Source of the DNA: Rickettsia endosymbiont of Culicoides impunctatus
GTDB lineage: Bacteria; Pseudomonadota; Alphaproteobacteria; Rickettsiales; Rickettsiaceae
Length of the DNA: 64,000 nucleotides
NCBI GenBank assembly: GCA_020410785.1
Contig: CP084573.1
Coordinates: 1,364,001 to 1,428,000 of the forward strand
Direction: 5' to 3'
The position numbers and the translations under genes are program-made. The notes below the pieces were generated by a model. It did not search any database. It saw only the letters and a program-made list of their open reading frames with translations, and had not been told where the DNA came from. This document shows, in pieces, positions 19,001 through 26,500 of the stretch (its first letter is position 1; every line of letters starts with the position of its first letter).

Positions 19001-19376
19001 ATTTGTCTTGCCGATCAAGTAATGCTGAGTACTCTATTTCTAGTGAATTAATTTCTTCTTTCAAATTTTCGCGATCATTCAATAATTTTATTTTTTGGGA
19101 AGATTTTTGTTCTAATTTTGTTAATTCATCACTGACTTTACCAATAGTACTCCATATTGCTTTTTTTTCATTCTTGAGGTGTTGTATATAAGTAATTGGG
19201 AGTGGGTGAGAGAATTGTCCTATTTCTTCATTAAATCCTACCGCCAAGACATCAGATACGTCAAATTTTTGCAATAAGAAAAATAAAAAAACAAAAACTA
19301 GATACTTTTTTACTAAATATTTATTAACAAAATAATTTTGTAACATGCTAAATATAACCATTCTATTACCTACCAA
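16023..19376 (-). CDS. Autotransporter (Sca-like) with coiled-coil passenger and tandem repeats
   Basis: 1117 residues. The signal peptide is hydrophobic (KYLVFVFLFFLLQ) and is better placed from the ATG giving MLQNYF (residue 11). Residues about 60-350 are strongly coiled-coil with many Glu, Lys and Leu. Residues about 455-600 are Pro/Thr-rich tandem repeats, followed by Gln/Thr-rich and SEQPDSSTEQTN repeats to about 790. The last 270-300 residues are an autotransporter beta-barrel, closing with the terminal Phe of outer-membrane proteins (SFYFNGLIKF). The layout fits a Rickettsia surface cell antigen, but I cannot assign a sca number. It likely displays its passenger on the cell surface, perhaps for host contact. 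Confidence 0.8.
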   Translation of the reverse strand: MVGNRMVIFSMLQNYFVNKYLVKKYLVFVFLFFLLQKFDVSDVLAVGFNEEIGQFSHPLPITYIQHLKNEKKAIWSTIGKVSDELTKLEQKSSQKIKLLNDRENLKEEINSLEIEYSALLDRQDKYKLEKQKSEEMLLTLPQPEIKYLSLYSKEIAPKSIDEFTKNMEPIWTIINDAHDKLIALDTTNLTIIKPLEDGNKFTEMLDFLEDSSVELLTLKQRCTSEEIAQELSDTLKEKKENLSVQLQEMQADFFDKFEKEREIFSVKLKVANEQLKNLQENISDIQEQIPLIEQKVGEHNQLLISIDKKENKIAELKETRNDLEAKLRVLDDKISSLLLAQSERRNIPNEFEEFASVENDKQVKPNKAVQQLKDEGYASLDNLAIRDTPSPTITESNQTAPQQISRKRKRVDSEDESLDDIPPITRNSLSLRDELEAAEKGIAGHDNAAIALITETSPVMERATDMPPVTKMATVTVTSPITQKATVMATPVIHIAPIIEEVSVMEIATTTDMPPAAKMATVTLTSPVTQKATVMATPVIHMAPITEEAPVMEIATVTVTSPVTQKATVMADPVIHMAPITEEAPVMEIATITDTPPVTKTATVDAHPTLVSEHTNTVNTQSADTQTVATQTDIVDEQQTSVAIQTDVAAEKPVHAVIQQAAVSVHDNADVDPYEIFEDSLGLETLFAEEEPIAAEPTAPVDDPPSSVVKQPDQADEQPTLVAKQANSETEQINLESEQPDSSTEQTNSESEQPDSSTEQTNLKSEQSDSVAIPSSQTLAEENSYISPINPDVEQDISKYTTYIEFDYLDTISNALTNHTLTDNSTVNVVASGDNDYIKKGGWIQFISSITKQQQQGNILDFKNNQQGFILGFDARPLDSFIIGIAYALANSYTKLQTIFNDKQNTILHVAAIYTQHTLSPNIYLNSYLKYGKAFIKNKGERNNIAINSETNGYVTRAKLETYYKMNLDKFLFKPIVGIIFDHFLINNFTEYRKEFNINVPTKKGKRILLETGISLSKNILVENISIIPEIHVKLDNTLLLNNPTGIITFTNTSHQAPIVVPIIKPVGSSAKNVKYTLGGYVNVQSVLPFKLGAGYDYSFKKDLITHSFYFNGLIKF
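17600..18010. repeat. Tandem repeats in the autotransporter passenger
   Basis: About four copies of a unit of 105 bp, or 138 bp when an extra 11-residue block (TTTDMPPAAKM) is present. In protein the unit reads ATVTVTSPVTQKATV, then MADPVIHMAPITEEAPVMEI. Copies differ by few bases, so the array probably still changes in number. A second, shorter array (unit SEQPDSSTEQTN) is at 17080-17200. Confidence 0.85.
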
Positions 19377-19981
19377 TTAATCTATTTGTTAAAAATTAAT
19401 TAATATTAACGTAGTTGTCACAGCAATGCAAAGCAAAAAGTGCAATTATAGTTTTATTCTTAGGAAATTAAGTTGTTGTATGTTGTAAAAATCATAATTA
19501 TAGATTAAAATCATATCATTAATAGAAATACGAGAAACAAGGAAAGTAAGGAAAAATACTAAATAATATAACCGCAGTTTGACATAAGGACGATAAGAAA
19601 GTATTTGAAAAGAAACTGTGAGGGACGATAATATTCTCTAAATGATAACAGTAAAATTGGAGAATGTATCATGTCTTACCTCACTGAGATTTTATACATA
19701 ATTGATGATTTTGCAAGCCATTTTAAGGAGAAGCTTCACCTTGAACCACAGAGTAATCTAATGTACGTGAGGATTCGAGGATAGTACCCTACATTTTTTA
19801 CTATTTTCTTATGATGAATAAAAAATCTGGTCACCAAGCGTCATTGCGAGGAGACCGTAAGGTCGACGAAGCAATTCAAAAAATGAACCAGGAATGGATT
19901 GCTTCTTGGCTCACGCCTTCTCGCAATGACGTTTTTATGCTGTTTAATACTTATACAATAAAAATTGTAGGGTGCTATGAG
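19377..19981. other. Intergenic region with a transposase scrap and repeats
   Basis: This is the space between the autotransporter start and tig. At 19673-19759 the plus strand reads SYLTEILYIIDDFASHFKEK, which resembles the start of IS982-type transposases; it then passes into a family D fragment (TGTACGTGAGGATTCGAG). A family A palindrome follows and is listed separately. No other gene was seen; the longer plus-strand frame at 19811 only reads through the repeat. Confidence 0.45.
19839..19931. repeat. Family A REP-like palindrome, complete
   Basis: The left arm CGTCATTGCGAGGAGACCGT and the right arm CACGCCTTCTCGCAATGACG enclose GACGAAGCAATTC and GGATTGCTTC. The 30 bp upstream (TGATGAATAAAAAATCTG and on) are shared with the copy at 42208, so the mobile unit is longer than the palindrome. 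Confidence 0.85.
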
Positions 19982-21313
19982 CTATACCACCCGATCTTCT
20001 TCTTGTGTTAAAAATTCCTCCAGCTTTTCTCTTGTGTAATCTTTTTCTTCTAAGATTACTTCATTGTCAAAAATATGTTGCACTGTTTTTTCTTCTAATA
20101 ATGGACCTTTTAAGTGCTCAATAGATCGAGGGTTTTCTTGATAGAATTTTAATATTGCTTTTTCTTGACCTGGAAATCTCCTTGCTTGAGCTATAACAGC
20201 ATTTTTAATATCATCCTGTTCAATACGTAAATTCTTAACTTGCATATATTCGGATAACATCAGACCTACTCTAACACGACGTAAGGCTAGCTTATTATAG
20301 TACTCATTAATTTCTGCTTCTGATTTATCTTTAAATATTGAATCTGAGTCGTTACTTTTCTCCGTTTGAGATTTTAAAGTATCTACTTCCTGAGCTATTA
20401 AAGATTTGGGAACATTAAACGTTAATATCTCTTCTAATTGATCAAATAATCTCATTTTCATTAAAGTATGTATATGCTCCCTATATTCATCTGCTATACT
20501 TTTAGAAATATTAGTACGCAATTCTTCAACTGTCTTACAATTAAATTTCTTAGCAAACTCATCATCAACGACTATTTCATCGGCATAATGTACCGCCTTT
20601 ACCTGAACAATAAATTTAGCAGGCTGACCTGCGATTTGTTCCATATGATATTCTTTTGGGAATGTAACATTAACCTCTACCTCATCTCCAGCTTTACTAC
20701 CAATAAGCTGATCTTCAAACCCATCAATAAAAGCTCCACTACCAATTACTAATTTGTAATCTGTAACTTTACCACCTTCAAAAGGCTCATTATTGACATA
20801 ACCAATCGCATCAATAGTAACTTCCTGCCATTTTTCTACTTTCCCTTTATTTTCTTTAGTATAATTTTTTGACATAGATGCAAGTTTATCTATTTGCTTA
20901 TTAATATCCTCTTCCTCAATTACTAATTTTGGATAAATAACTTTAATTTTTTTAAAATCTGGTAATTCAACATCAGGTAGTAGCTCAAATTTTAGAGTAA
21001 ATTCTAGATCTTCATTATCTTTATCACATAAATCTTCTAATTGAGGATTACCTACTGTTTTTAGTTTATGATCTTTTATAATATGCTGTACTGCGTGATT
21101 AATTTCATGGCTTACCACATCAGATATAACAGATTGCTTATATTTTTGATTAACAATGTTGATTGGTACTTTCCCAGCACGGAATCCATTGAGTTTAACT
21201 TTTTTTGATAGATTATCTAATTCTTTTTGCACTTTATTGGCAATTTTAGAAGAAGGAAGGACTACTTTCACTTCAAAATTTAGATCTTCATTTTTAAGTT
21301 CTGTGACTTGCAT
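19982..21313 (-). CDS. tig: Trigger factor (ribosome-bound chaperone)
   Basis: A 443-residue chaperone with peptidyl-prolyl isomerase activity that greets nascent chains at the ribosomal exit tunnel. The N-terminal ribosome-binding domain (1-145) has the signature loop GFRAGKVPINIV. The FKBP-like domain spans about 155-245 (VTIDAIGYVNNEPFEGG, FIDGFEDQLIGSKAGDEV). The C-terminal helical arms run to the end (KMRLFDQLEEILTFNVPKSL). The last residues (TQEEDRVV) lie next to repeat DNA, so the tail may have been altered slightly. Start and length are normal for the family. Confidence 0.95.
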   Translation of the reverse strand: MQVTELKNEDLNFEVKVVLPSSKIANKVQKELDNLSKKVKLNGFRAGKVPINIVNQKYKQSVISDVVSHEINHAVQHIIKDHKLKTVGNPQLEDLCDKDNEDLEFTLKFELLPDVELPDFKKIKVIYPKLVIEEEDINKQIDKLASMSKNYTKENKGKVEKWQEVTIDAIGYVNNEPFEGGKVTDYKLVIGSGAFIDGFEDQLIGSKAGDEVEVNVTFPKEYHMEQIAGQPAKFIVQVKAVHYADEIVVDDEFAKKFNCKTVEELRTNISKSIADEYREHIHTLMKMRLFDQLEEILTFNVPKSLIAQEVDTLKSQTEKSNDSDSIFKDKSEAEINEYYNKLALRRVRVGLMLSEYMQVKNLRIEQDDIKNAVIAQARRFPGQEKAILKFYQENPRSIEHLKGPLLEEKTVQHIFDNEVILEEKDYTREKLEEFLTQEEDRVV

Positions 21314-21400
21314 ACTAAAAAACTCATTAGCAATATTAAAATATCATGCAAAAACTTGAAGGGCTGCAAAATCACTCCAATTTTTGCGTTATTAATTTAG

Positions 21401-21485
21401 TGGTGCGGATGGAGGGACTTGAACCCCCACGCCTTGCGGCGCTAGAACCTAAATCTAGTACGTCTGCCAATTCCGTCACACCCGC
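21401..21485 (-). tRNA. tRNA-Leu (anticodon UAG)
   Basis: An 85-nt class II tRNA on the minus strand. The acceptor arm GCGGGTG pairs with CATCCGC (one G-T pair), the anticodon stem CTAGA/TCTAG encloses TTTAGGT, the variable arm is long (GCGCCGCAAGGCGT), and CCA is encoded. It lies between tig and dapE. Confidence 0.95.
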
Positions 21486-21506
21486 ATAGTGTATCTTGAC
21501 TATTTA

Positions 21507-22766
21507 TCAACTAGTCTCAGCTAAAAATTTTGTCAGACAGTCATAATACACATGATACAAGTTTTGTAAATCGCTAACTTTTGTATATTCATTAATTTTA
21601 TGAGCTGTCTCAGATAATAAGCCAAATTCCACAACAGGACAATAATTTTGGATAAACCTCGCATCAGAAGTACCACCACTAGTAGATAATTTTGTAGATA
21701 TTTGAGTTGTATCAGATACTACTTGAACAAAATCAGCAATTAACCCTGTTGGTTCTTGGATAAAATAATTAGCTGAAGATACACTACTTAATTCATATTT
21801 AAATTGGTATTTAGCACAATATTTGGTAACTATCTGCTCTATCAAATCTGTTATGCTAGATGACGAATGAAGATCATTAAAACGAACATTAAACTTTGTT
21901 GTAACTTTCCCTGCTATTACATTACTTATATCATTGCCTACATCAATAGAAGTAATTTCTAAATTTGACTGTTGAAAAAATTTACTCCCTTCATCTAATC
22001 GATAATTAACCAACTCATTAAGTATTTGAACTAAAGGATGAATCGGATTATTGGCTTGTAATGGATATGCCACATGCCCAGCTGTACCATATAGAGCTAA
22101 GTTAAAGTTAATACTTCCACGTCGACCAATTTTTACGGTATCCCCTACTTGATGTTCATTTGTTGGTTCGCCTACAATAGCAAGATCGATCAAATTATTA
22201 TCATAGTCAATTGATGAGAAGTTGGGGACGTTGTCACTTGTCGCTCGCCTATTACTTATAGGCGTCGCTCCATCGCTCCTAGCCCCAAATTCTCCTGAAT
22301 TGACTATATCTCGATGCAAATATTTTAGCATTTCTACAGTGCCATATTTGCCACTTCCTTCCTCATCACTAGTAATTAGAAAACTAATTGAACCATTAGG
22401 AACTTTAACACATTCAATGAACTGCAAGCTAGCAGCCAAAAAACATGCTATCGCTCCCTTCATATCAACAGTTCCCCTACCATAAATCTTCTCACCCACC
22501 TTACTTGCTATAAAAGGATCATTAAGCCATAATGCTCTATCACCTGCTGGCACAACATCAACATGTCCAGCAAAACAAATATTAGGACGAGCAGTACCAT
22601 AAACAGCATAAAGGTTGGTTACTTTATAATTATCTTCACCAAATATTTTGGTTTCAGTCTTAAAACCATTTTTTTCTAATAAATTACCAATATATTCAAT
22701 ACAACCGTTACTCTTAGGGGTTATTGATTGAAAACTAATCAATTTTTCAAGAAGTTGTATATACAT
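21507..22766 (-). CDS. dapE: Succinyl-diaminopimelate desuccinylase with RPE insert
   Basis: A 419-residue dinuclear zinc hydrolase of the M20 family that makes LL-diaminopimelate for lysine and peptidoglycan. The metal and catalytic residues stand in CFAGHVDVVPAG, GRGTVDMKGAIACF and SDEEGSGKYGT. The C-terminal ligand is His in LLSETAHKINEY. The frame extends 21 codons further upstream, but the ATG giving MYIQLLEKLISFQS matches family starts. A family B element is inserted at about residues 153-188 (IVNSGEFGARSDGATP to FSSIDY), just before DLAIVGEPT. The family is about 375-385 residues long, so the excess fits this insert. Confidence 0.92.
   Translation of the reverse strand: MYIQLLEKLISFQSITPKSNGCIEYIGNLLEKNGFKTETKIFGEDNYKVTNLYAVYGTARPNICFAGHVDVVPAGDRALWLNDPFIASKVGEKIYGRGTVDMKGAIACFLAASLQFIECVKVPNGSISFLITSDEEGSGKYGTVEMLKYLHRDIVNSGEFGARSDGATPISNRRATSDNVPNFSSIDYDNNLIDLAIVGEPTNEHQVGDTVKIGRRGSINFNLALYGTAGHVAYPLQANNPIHPLVQILNELVNYRLDEGSKFFQQSNLEITSIDVGNDISNVIAGKVTTKFNVRFNDLHSSSSITDLIEQIVTKYCAKYQFKYELSSVSSANYFIQEPTGLIADFVQVVSDTTQISTKLSTSGGTSDARFIQNYCPVVEFGLLSETAHKINEYTKVSDLQNLYHVYYDCLTKFLAETS
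22203..22308 (-). repeat. Family B RPE in frame inside dapE
   Basis: A 106-107-bp palindrome. In gene orientation it starts TATAGTCAATTCAGGAGAAT and ends CTTCTCATCAATTGACTAT. It encodes a 35-residue peptide without a stop, in the same frame and orientation as the copy in mrpD at 50873-50979. Confidence 0.88.
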
Positions 22767-22773
22767 ATTCCAA

Positions 22774-23202
22774 CTATTCTCGGACAACCAAAACAGACAC
22801 CCCAGAATGCCGCACAATTTTCGACGCATTGGGTCCTAACATATAATCTCTAAGCTGTGGTCGTACTGCTGAAATAATAATTAAATCAGCTTTTACTTCA
22901 TTAGCGTATTGTATTATTTCATCATAGACCGCCCCTCGACCAATATGTAATTCAACTTCGATCTCCTCAGGCACATATTGTCTAATTAGTTCTGTTACTT
23001 GTACCCGATATTTTTCTTTTTGATCTTTTGCCCAGCTTTTAGGCAAATAATCCTCGACCATTTTCATACCAAAATCCGAGATGATATAAAGAAAATGTAA
23101 TTTGGCATTAAAGATAGTAGCAAAACTTAAAGCTTTGGGTAATATCGCCTTAACCGATTGTTTATCCGACAAATCTAATGGTATTATTATATTTTTAAAC
23201 AC
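22774..23202 (-). CDS. Universal stress protein (UspA family)
   Basis: A single-domain Usp protein of about 142 residues. The start region is FKNIIIPLDLSDKQSVKAIL, the middle VELHIGRGAVYDEIIQYANE, and the ATP-binding C-terminal motif is GPNASKIVRHSGVSVLVVRE, which fits the G-x2-G-x9-G(S/T) pattern with Asn-Ala at the second Gly. I prefer the GTG at 23202 (family alignment FKNIIIPL). A TTG three codons upstream lies only three bases from a GGAG. dapE starts 7 bp downstream, so they are probably cotranscribed. The function is stress protection by an unknown mechanism. Confidence 0.85.
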   Translation of the reverse strand: MFKNIIIPLDLSDKQSVKAILPKALSFATIFNAKLHFLYIISDFGMKMVEDYLPKSWAKDQKEKYRVQVTELIRQYVPEEIEVELHIGRGAVYDEIIQYANEVKADLIIISAVRPQLRDYMLGPNASKIVRHSGVSVLVVRE

Positions 23203-23254
23203 AATTAACAACTACTCCGATATTTATCTATTTACTTACTTTACGCTTTTAGAT

Positions 23255-24196
23255 TTATCTATTTCTTACTGCTGAATGTTTTGGCAAAATAAAGTTATTA
23301 GTATCAGCAAAATGATTAATATCGATATTATATAACATATAATTAGAATGTTTAAAATGTTTTACATTTTTATGAAACATACCAATAAATTTATCCAATA
23401 ATTTAGCATCCATACTGCTATTAGTAACTAAAATTGCCGTTACTGCCACTGTATTCAAATCTGCAGTGATTCCAGGATATAATCTTTTATCCAGCAATCC
23501 CTTATGAAAAGCTTTATTAGTGGCTAGTAATTGTTCAATTTTATCATTTTCCATAGGTATAAAATCAATCCCGCAACTATTAGCCGTAAATCCTACTAAA
23601 GCATTAGGATGACCTACCGTCATAATCATCACATCAATTTTACCATTACAAAATTGTTTTATTGACTCTTCGTAACTCATTTCATCGCAATCTATTGGCT
23701 CTTTGGTAAAATTATATAACTTCCTGATAGCATTGTAAGTAATGGTATTACTAGACAATGACAAACCATTTGATATTCTCTTCCCTTCAATATCTGAAAA
23801 GCCTTTTATCTTATCCTTATCCTGTCCTTTTACCAAAACAGTAAAAAGCTCGTCATATAAATTAAGCACCTGACGCATTTCTTGCATTTTCTCTGTATTG
23901 GCATAATGCCCAACAGCTTCAAACGCTTCCAATGCTATATTGGATTGCACCAAAGCTAAATCTATCTTACCTTCTCTTAACAAAGTTAAATTTTCAACAC
24001 CTCCATTGGTAGGTACTACTTCACAATTTACAGTTTTATCAGCTAAAGTAATGGTTCTACACAAATCCAATCCGATAGAGTAATAACCTTTCAAAATCGA
24101 ACCAGAACCAATTCTTATTGTTTTTTGCGAAGCTAAGACACAATTATTAGTACAAAACAGACAAAAAACTACCAATAAAACTCTAAAATTGTTCAT
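23255..24196 (-). CDS. TAXI family TRAP transporter solute-binding protein
   Basis: 313 residues with a signal peptide (NNFRVLLVVFCLFCTNNCVLA). The mature part starts KTIRIGSGSILKGYYSIGLD, which is the TAXI-type TRAP binding protein pattern. Further motifs are VVPTNGGVENLTLLREGKID followed by LALVQS, and VMIMTVGHPNALV. Such periplasmic proteins pass organic acids to a membrane permease; no permease gene lies here, and the ligand is not known. The longest frame starts five residues earlier; the second ATG, next to the basic n-region, is the better start. It lies upstream of uspA on the same strand. Confidence 0.85.
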   Translation of the reverse strand: MNNFRVLLVVFCLFCTNNCVLASQKTIRIGSGSILKGYYSIGLDLCRTITLADKTVNCEVVPTNGGVENLTLLREGKIDLALVQSNIALEAFEAVGHYANTEKMQEMRQVLNLYDELFTVLVKGQDKDKIKGFSDIEGKRISNGLSLSSNTITYNAIRKLYNFTKEPIDCDEMSYEESIKQFCNGKIDVMIMTVGHPNALVGFTANSCGIDFIPMENDKIEQLLATNKAFHKGLLDKRLYPGITADLNTVAVTAILVTNSSMDAKLLDKFIGMFHKNVKHFKHSNYMLYNIDINHFADTNNFILPKHSAVRNR

Positions 24197-24300
24197 AAAT
24201 ATAATATACACTATAACTAATTGACCACTAATACTTTTTAAGATAAATAATTAAAAAAATAATCTTCTTTACCCTATTAGCAATGACAGCAATGTCTCAA

Positions 24301-24393
24301 CGTCATTGCGAGACCGCGTAGTGGTCGAGGCAATCCATTTTTTATTGCTTTTATGGATTGCTTCGTTGACCTACGGTCTTCCTCGCAATGACA
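24301..24393. repeat. Family A REP-like palindrome, complete
   Basis: The left arm CGTCATTGCGAGACCGCG and the right arm GGTCTTCCTCGCAATGACAG enclose GGCAATCCATT and AATGGATTGCTTC-type arms. It lies upstream of the TAXI gene start, in a 500-bp region without a functional gene. Confidence 0.85.
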
Positions 24394-24452
24394 GCACGAT
24401 GTGTGCTTATTCGGTACTAATTCAGGTTAATTGACTATATCACTCTATATAA

Positions 24453-24615
24453 TCATATCAAGTTCAGTTTTTTATACATTTCTTCATAAGATGAATATGT
24501 ATTTATATTTAGACCTTTACTTGATTCTTTTAACACGTTAACAGATTCTTCGTTCTATTCTAATGTATATAGCTTCTCTTACAAAATTCATTATCGTATC
24601 TTTTTTAATAGCCAC
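24453..24615 (-). pseudogene. Possible antitoxin relic
   Basis: The minus strand reads VAIKKDTIMNFVREAIYIRI in one frame. After one or more frame changes it reads ESVNVLKESSKGLNINTYSS, then YEEMYKKLNLI, then a stop. The composition and the SYEEMYKKL ending resemble small RelB/DinJ-like antitoxins, but the stretch is too short and broken for a firm call. No toxin partner was found. Confidence 0.25.
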
Positions 24616-24712
24616 TTAAGTAAGTATATCAGTAAATTATAAAAACGGAAAACCAAATTTACATTAATTTCTTGGTAAAACCTTAAATTTAGGTAGTTCG
24701 TATAAAAAACTC

Positions 24713-25348
24713 CTATTCCTTATAATATTCTTCTCCAATTTCAATTTCAGCCCGGTTGTTTGACTTACGCCAATTATTGCTGTCCCTTAGTGAGTAGATA
24801 CAGCCACAATATTCTTGCTTATAAAAATTCTCACGTTTAGCTATTTCATACATTCTACTACTCCCCCCTGATTTTCACCAATTATAGGTCCAGTAAGTTA
24901 TTCCATCGTAATGAGAGGCAGCTTTAATGCCTGATTCATTAATTTGGTTCATGTCTTTCCAGCGAGAAATACCAAGAGAACTGGTGATAACTTTAAAATT
25001 ATTTTCATAGGCATAAAGGGCTGTACGTTCAAAACGCATATCAAAGCACATAGAACAACGTTTGCCTCTTTCTGGCTCCCATTCCATACCTTTGCTTCTT
25101 GCAAACCAATTTTGTACGTCGTAATCTGCATCAATAAAATTGATACCCATTTTTTTAGCAAAACGAATATTTTCATTCTTACGAATTTCATACTCTTTTT
25201 TAGGATGAATATTGGGATTGTAGAAAAAAATAGTTAAGTCAATACCAGACATCAACATTTTCTCCATAAGTTCTCCTGAACATGGAGCGCAACAGGAATG
25301 TAATAGAACTTTATTTTCACCATTCGGTACTGATAGGATTTCATTCAT
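24713..25348 (-). pseudogene. queH: Epoxyqueuosine reductase QueH, split by a TGA codon
   Basis: The first 157 codons give a typical QueH N-terminus: [34 protein letters not shown], and [17 protein letters not shown]. After THE YWTYNW motif comes TGA, and the same frame goes on for another 53 codons as [20 protein letters not shown], then [15 protein letters not shown], to a normal stop at 24713-24715. QueH performs the last step of queuosine making and needs the distal YCGC cysteines for its iron-sulfur cluster. The short product would lack them. A single CGA-to-TGA change is the simplest cause; a sequencing error or readthrough cannot be excluded. Confidence 0.85.
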
Positions 25349-25422
25349 AATTAGTTACTAATTTTCTTTATAAAATTTTAAAATAACATACGATATAGCT
25401 AATCCAAATTCATTAGATTTAG

Positions 25423-25498
25423 ATTGCTTCGTCACCGCTAAAGCGGCTCCTCGCAATGACGCTTGAGTTTAAAACCCGTCACGACTCCCGCAATGACG
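25423..25498. repeat. Family A half palindromes
   Basis: ATTGCTTCGTCACCGCTAAA to CTCCTCGCAATGACG (to 25461) is the right half of family A. A shorter echo (CGTCACGACTCCCGCAATGACG-like, in parts) follows to 25498. They separate the divergent queH and dipeptidase genes. Confidence 0.7.
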
Positions 25499-25603
25499 TA
25501 AAAGATATTGCATTGTTTTGTAGAAAAATGCATAATAAATTATTATTTTTTATTAACAATAATTTTGTCACTAATATTGAATATTAGTCTAATTGAGAGA
25601 TAG

Positions 25604-26302
25604 ATGTTGAATAAAACAACTAATTTGCCTGAAGGCTTTGAGTATCTGGATCAAATAGATCCAACTATAATTCAACAAATGATGTATTATAGTACTAGGA
25701 ATTTTATAGGAGAACGGATCAGGGGCTATAAAGCTCCTAGAGCTATACTAACTAAACAAGCCGCGATTGCCCTAAAAAATGTTCAGCAAGATATAAAAAA
25801 TGATAACTATTCTTTAGTAGTTTATGATGCTTATAGACCCCAAAAAGCTGTACAACATTTTGTTGTCAGGGGAGAGGATACTGCTGATCAAAGAATGAAA
25901 GAATCTTACTATCCATACATTAATAAGACTGAAATTTTTTTGTTAGGTTATGTTGCTAAGCAATCACCTCATAGTCGTGGAAGTACGGTTGATCTGACTA
26001 TTATTGAACTTGGAAAACAATTAAATACCAGCCCTAAAATGATCAAAAGAACCATAAAAGATGGTCGCTCCATACCCTATTTTGACGATAATACGGTTGA
26101 CATGTGTAGTTCTGTAGACCTTATGGATTCGGTATCTTGTCATGATAGTGACCTAATTAATCAACGCTACTTACAAAATCGTAATTATTTACGGGCAAAA
26201 ATGAAAAAGCATAATTTTGAGGAATATTCTCCTGAATGGTGGCATTATACTTTACAAGACGAGCCTTATAAAGATCAGTATTTTGATTTTGATGTTGAAT
26301 AA
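25604..26302 (+). CDS. ddpX: D-alanyl-D-alanine dipeptidase (VanX/DdpX family, M15D)
   Basis: A 232-residue zinc peptidase that splits D-Ala-D-Ala, here more likely for peptidoglycan turnover than for glycopeptide resistance. The zinc and catalytic residues are visible: His and Asp in SPHSRGSTVDLTII, and Glu with the last His in EEYSPEWWHYTL. The substrate Arg stands in VVYDAYRPQKAV. There is no signal peptide, so it acts in the cytosol. The ATG has a GAGAG six bases upstream. A family A repeat cluster starts 24 bp beyond the stop. Closely related dipeptidases are common in Rickettsia. Confidence 0.9.
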   Translation: MLNKTTNLPEGFEYLDQIDPTIIQQMMYYSTRNFIGERIRGYKAPRAILTKQAAIALKNVQQDIKNDNYSLVVYDAYRPQKAVQHFVVRGEDTADQRMKESYYPYINKTEIFLLGYVAKQSPHSRGSTVDLTIIELGKQLNTSPKMIKRTIKDGRSIPYFDDNTVDMCSSVDLMDSVSCHDSDLINQRYLQNRNYLRAKMKKHNFEEYSPEWWHYTLQDEPYKDQYFDFDVE

Positions 26303-26325
26303 TGTTTGTAGCTAACCTGTTACTT

Positions 26326-26500
26326 CGTCATTGCGAGAAGCTTAGTTCGCAACACACCGTCATTGGGAGACCACGCAAGTAGGTTGTGGCAATCTACCTG
26401 CTGCCGTCATTGCGAGGAGGCGTAAGCCGACGAAGCAATCCACTCTTTATGGATACTCTTTTATGGATTGCCACGCCATCTACGGTGGGTCGTAATGACG
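26326..26500. repeat. Cluster of family A REP-like palindromes
   Basis: At least two copies overlap: CGTCATTGCGAGAAGC to GGTTGTGGCAATCTACC, then CGTCATTGCGAGGAGGCGTA to CGTAATGACG. The outer flank GTAGCTAACCTGTTACTT resembles flanks of the double copy at 37706-37967. They follow the ddpX stop and could end its transcript. Confidence 0.85.

Noticed and set aside
19811..20011. A 66-codon plus-strand frame before tig
   Set aside because: It is mostly the family A palindrome read as protein (SLRGDRKVDEAIQ and on) and overlaps the tig end.
21507..22829. The longer 440-residue dapE frame
   Set aside because: The first 21 codons overlap the end of uspA and have no family counterpart; the ATG at 22766 fits better.
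24949..25237. Other frames of 80-97 codons over queH
   Set aside because: Both lie inside the conserved queH reading and have no family marks of their own.
24713..25348. Recoding of TGA as tryptophan or selenocysteine in queH
   Set aside because: Rickettsia use the standard code, the neighbouring genes use TGA as stop, and no selenocysteine hairpin is apparent after the codon.
25604..26302. Vancomycin resistance through a VanX homologue
   Set aside because: No vanA or vanH partner is present; single VanX/DdpX-type dipeptidases are widespread in Gram-negative bacteria and serve cell-wall turnover.
26326..26500. A CRISPR-like array from repeated CGTCATTGCGAG motifs
   Set aside because: The repeats are palindromic halves facing each other, with no regular spacing, no unique spacers of equal length and no cas genes.
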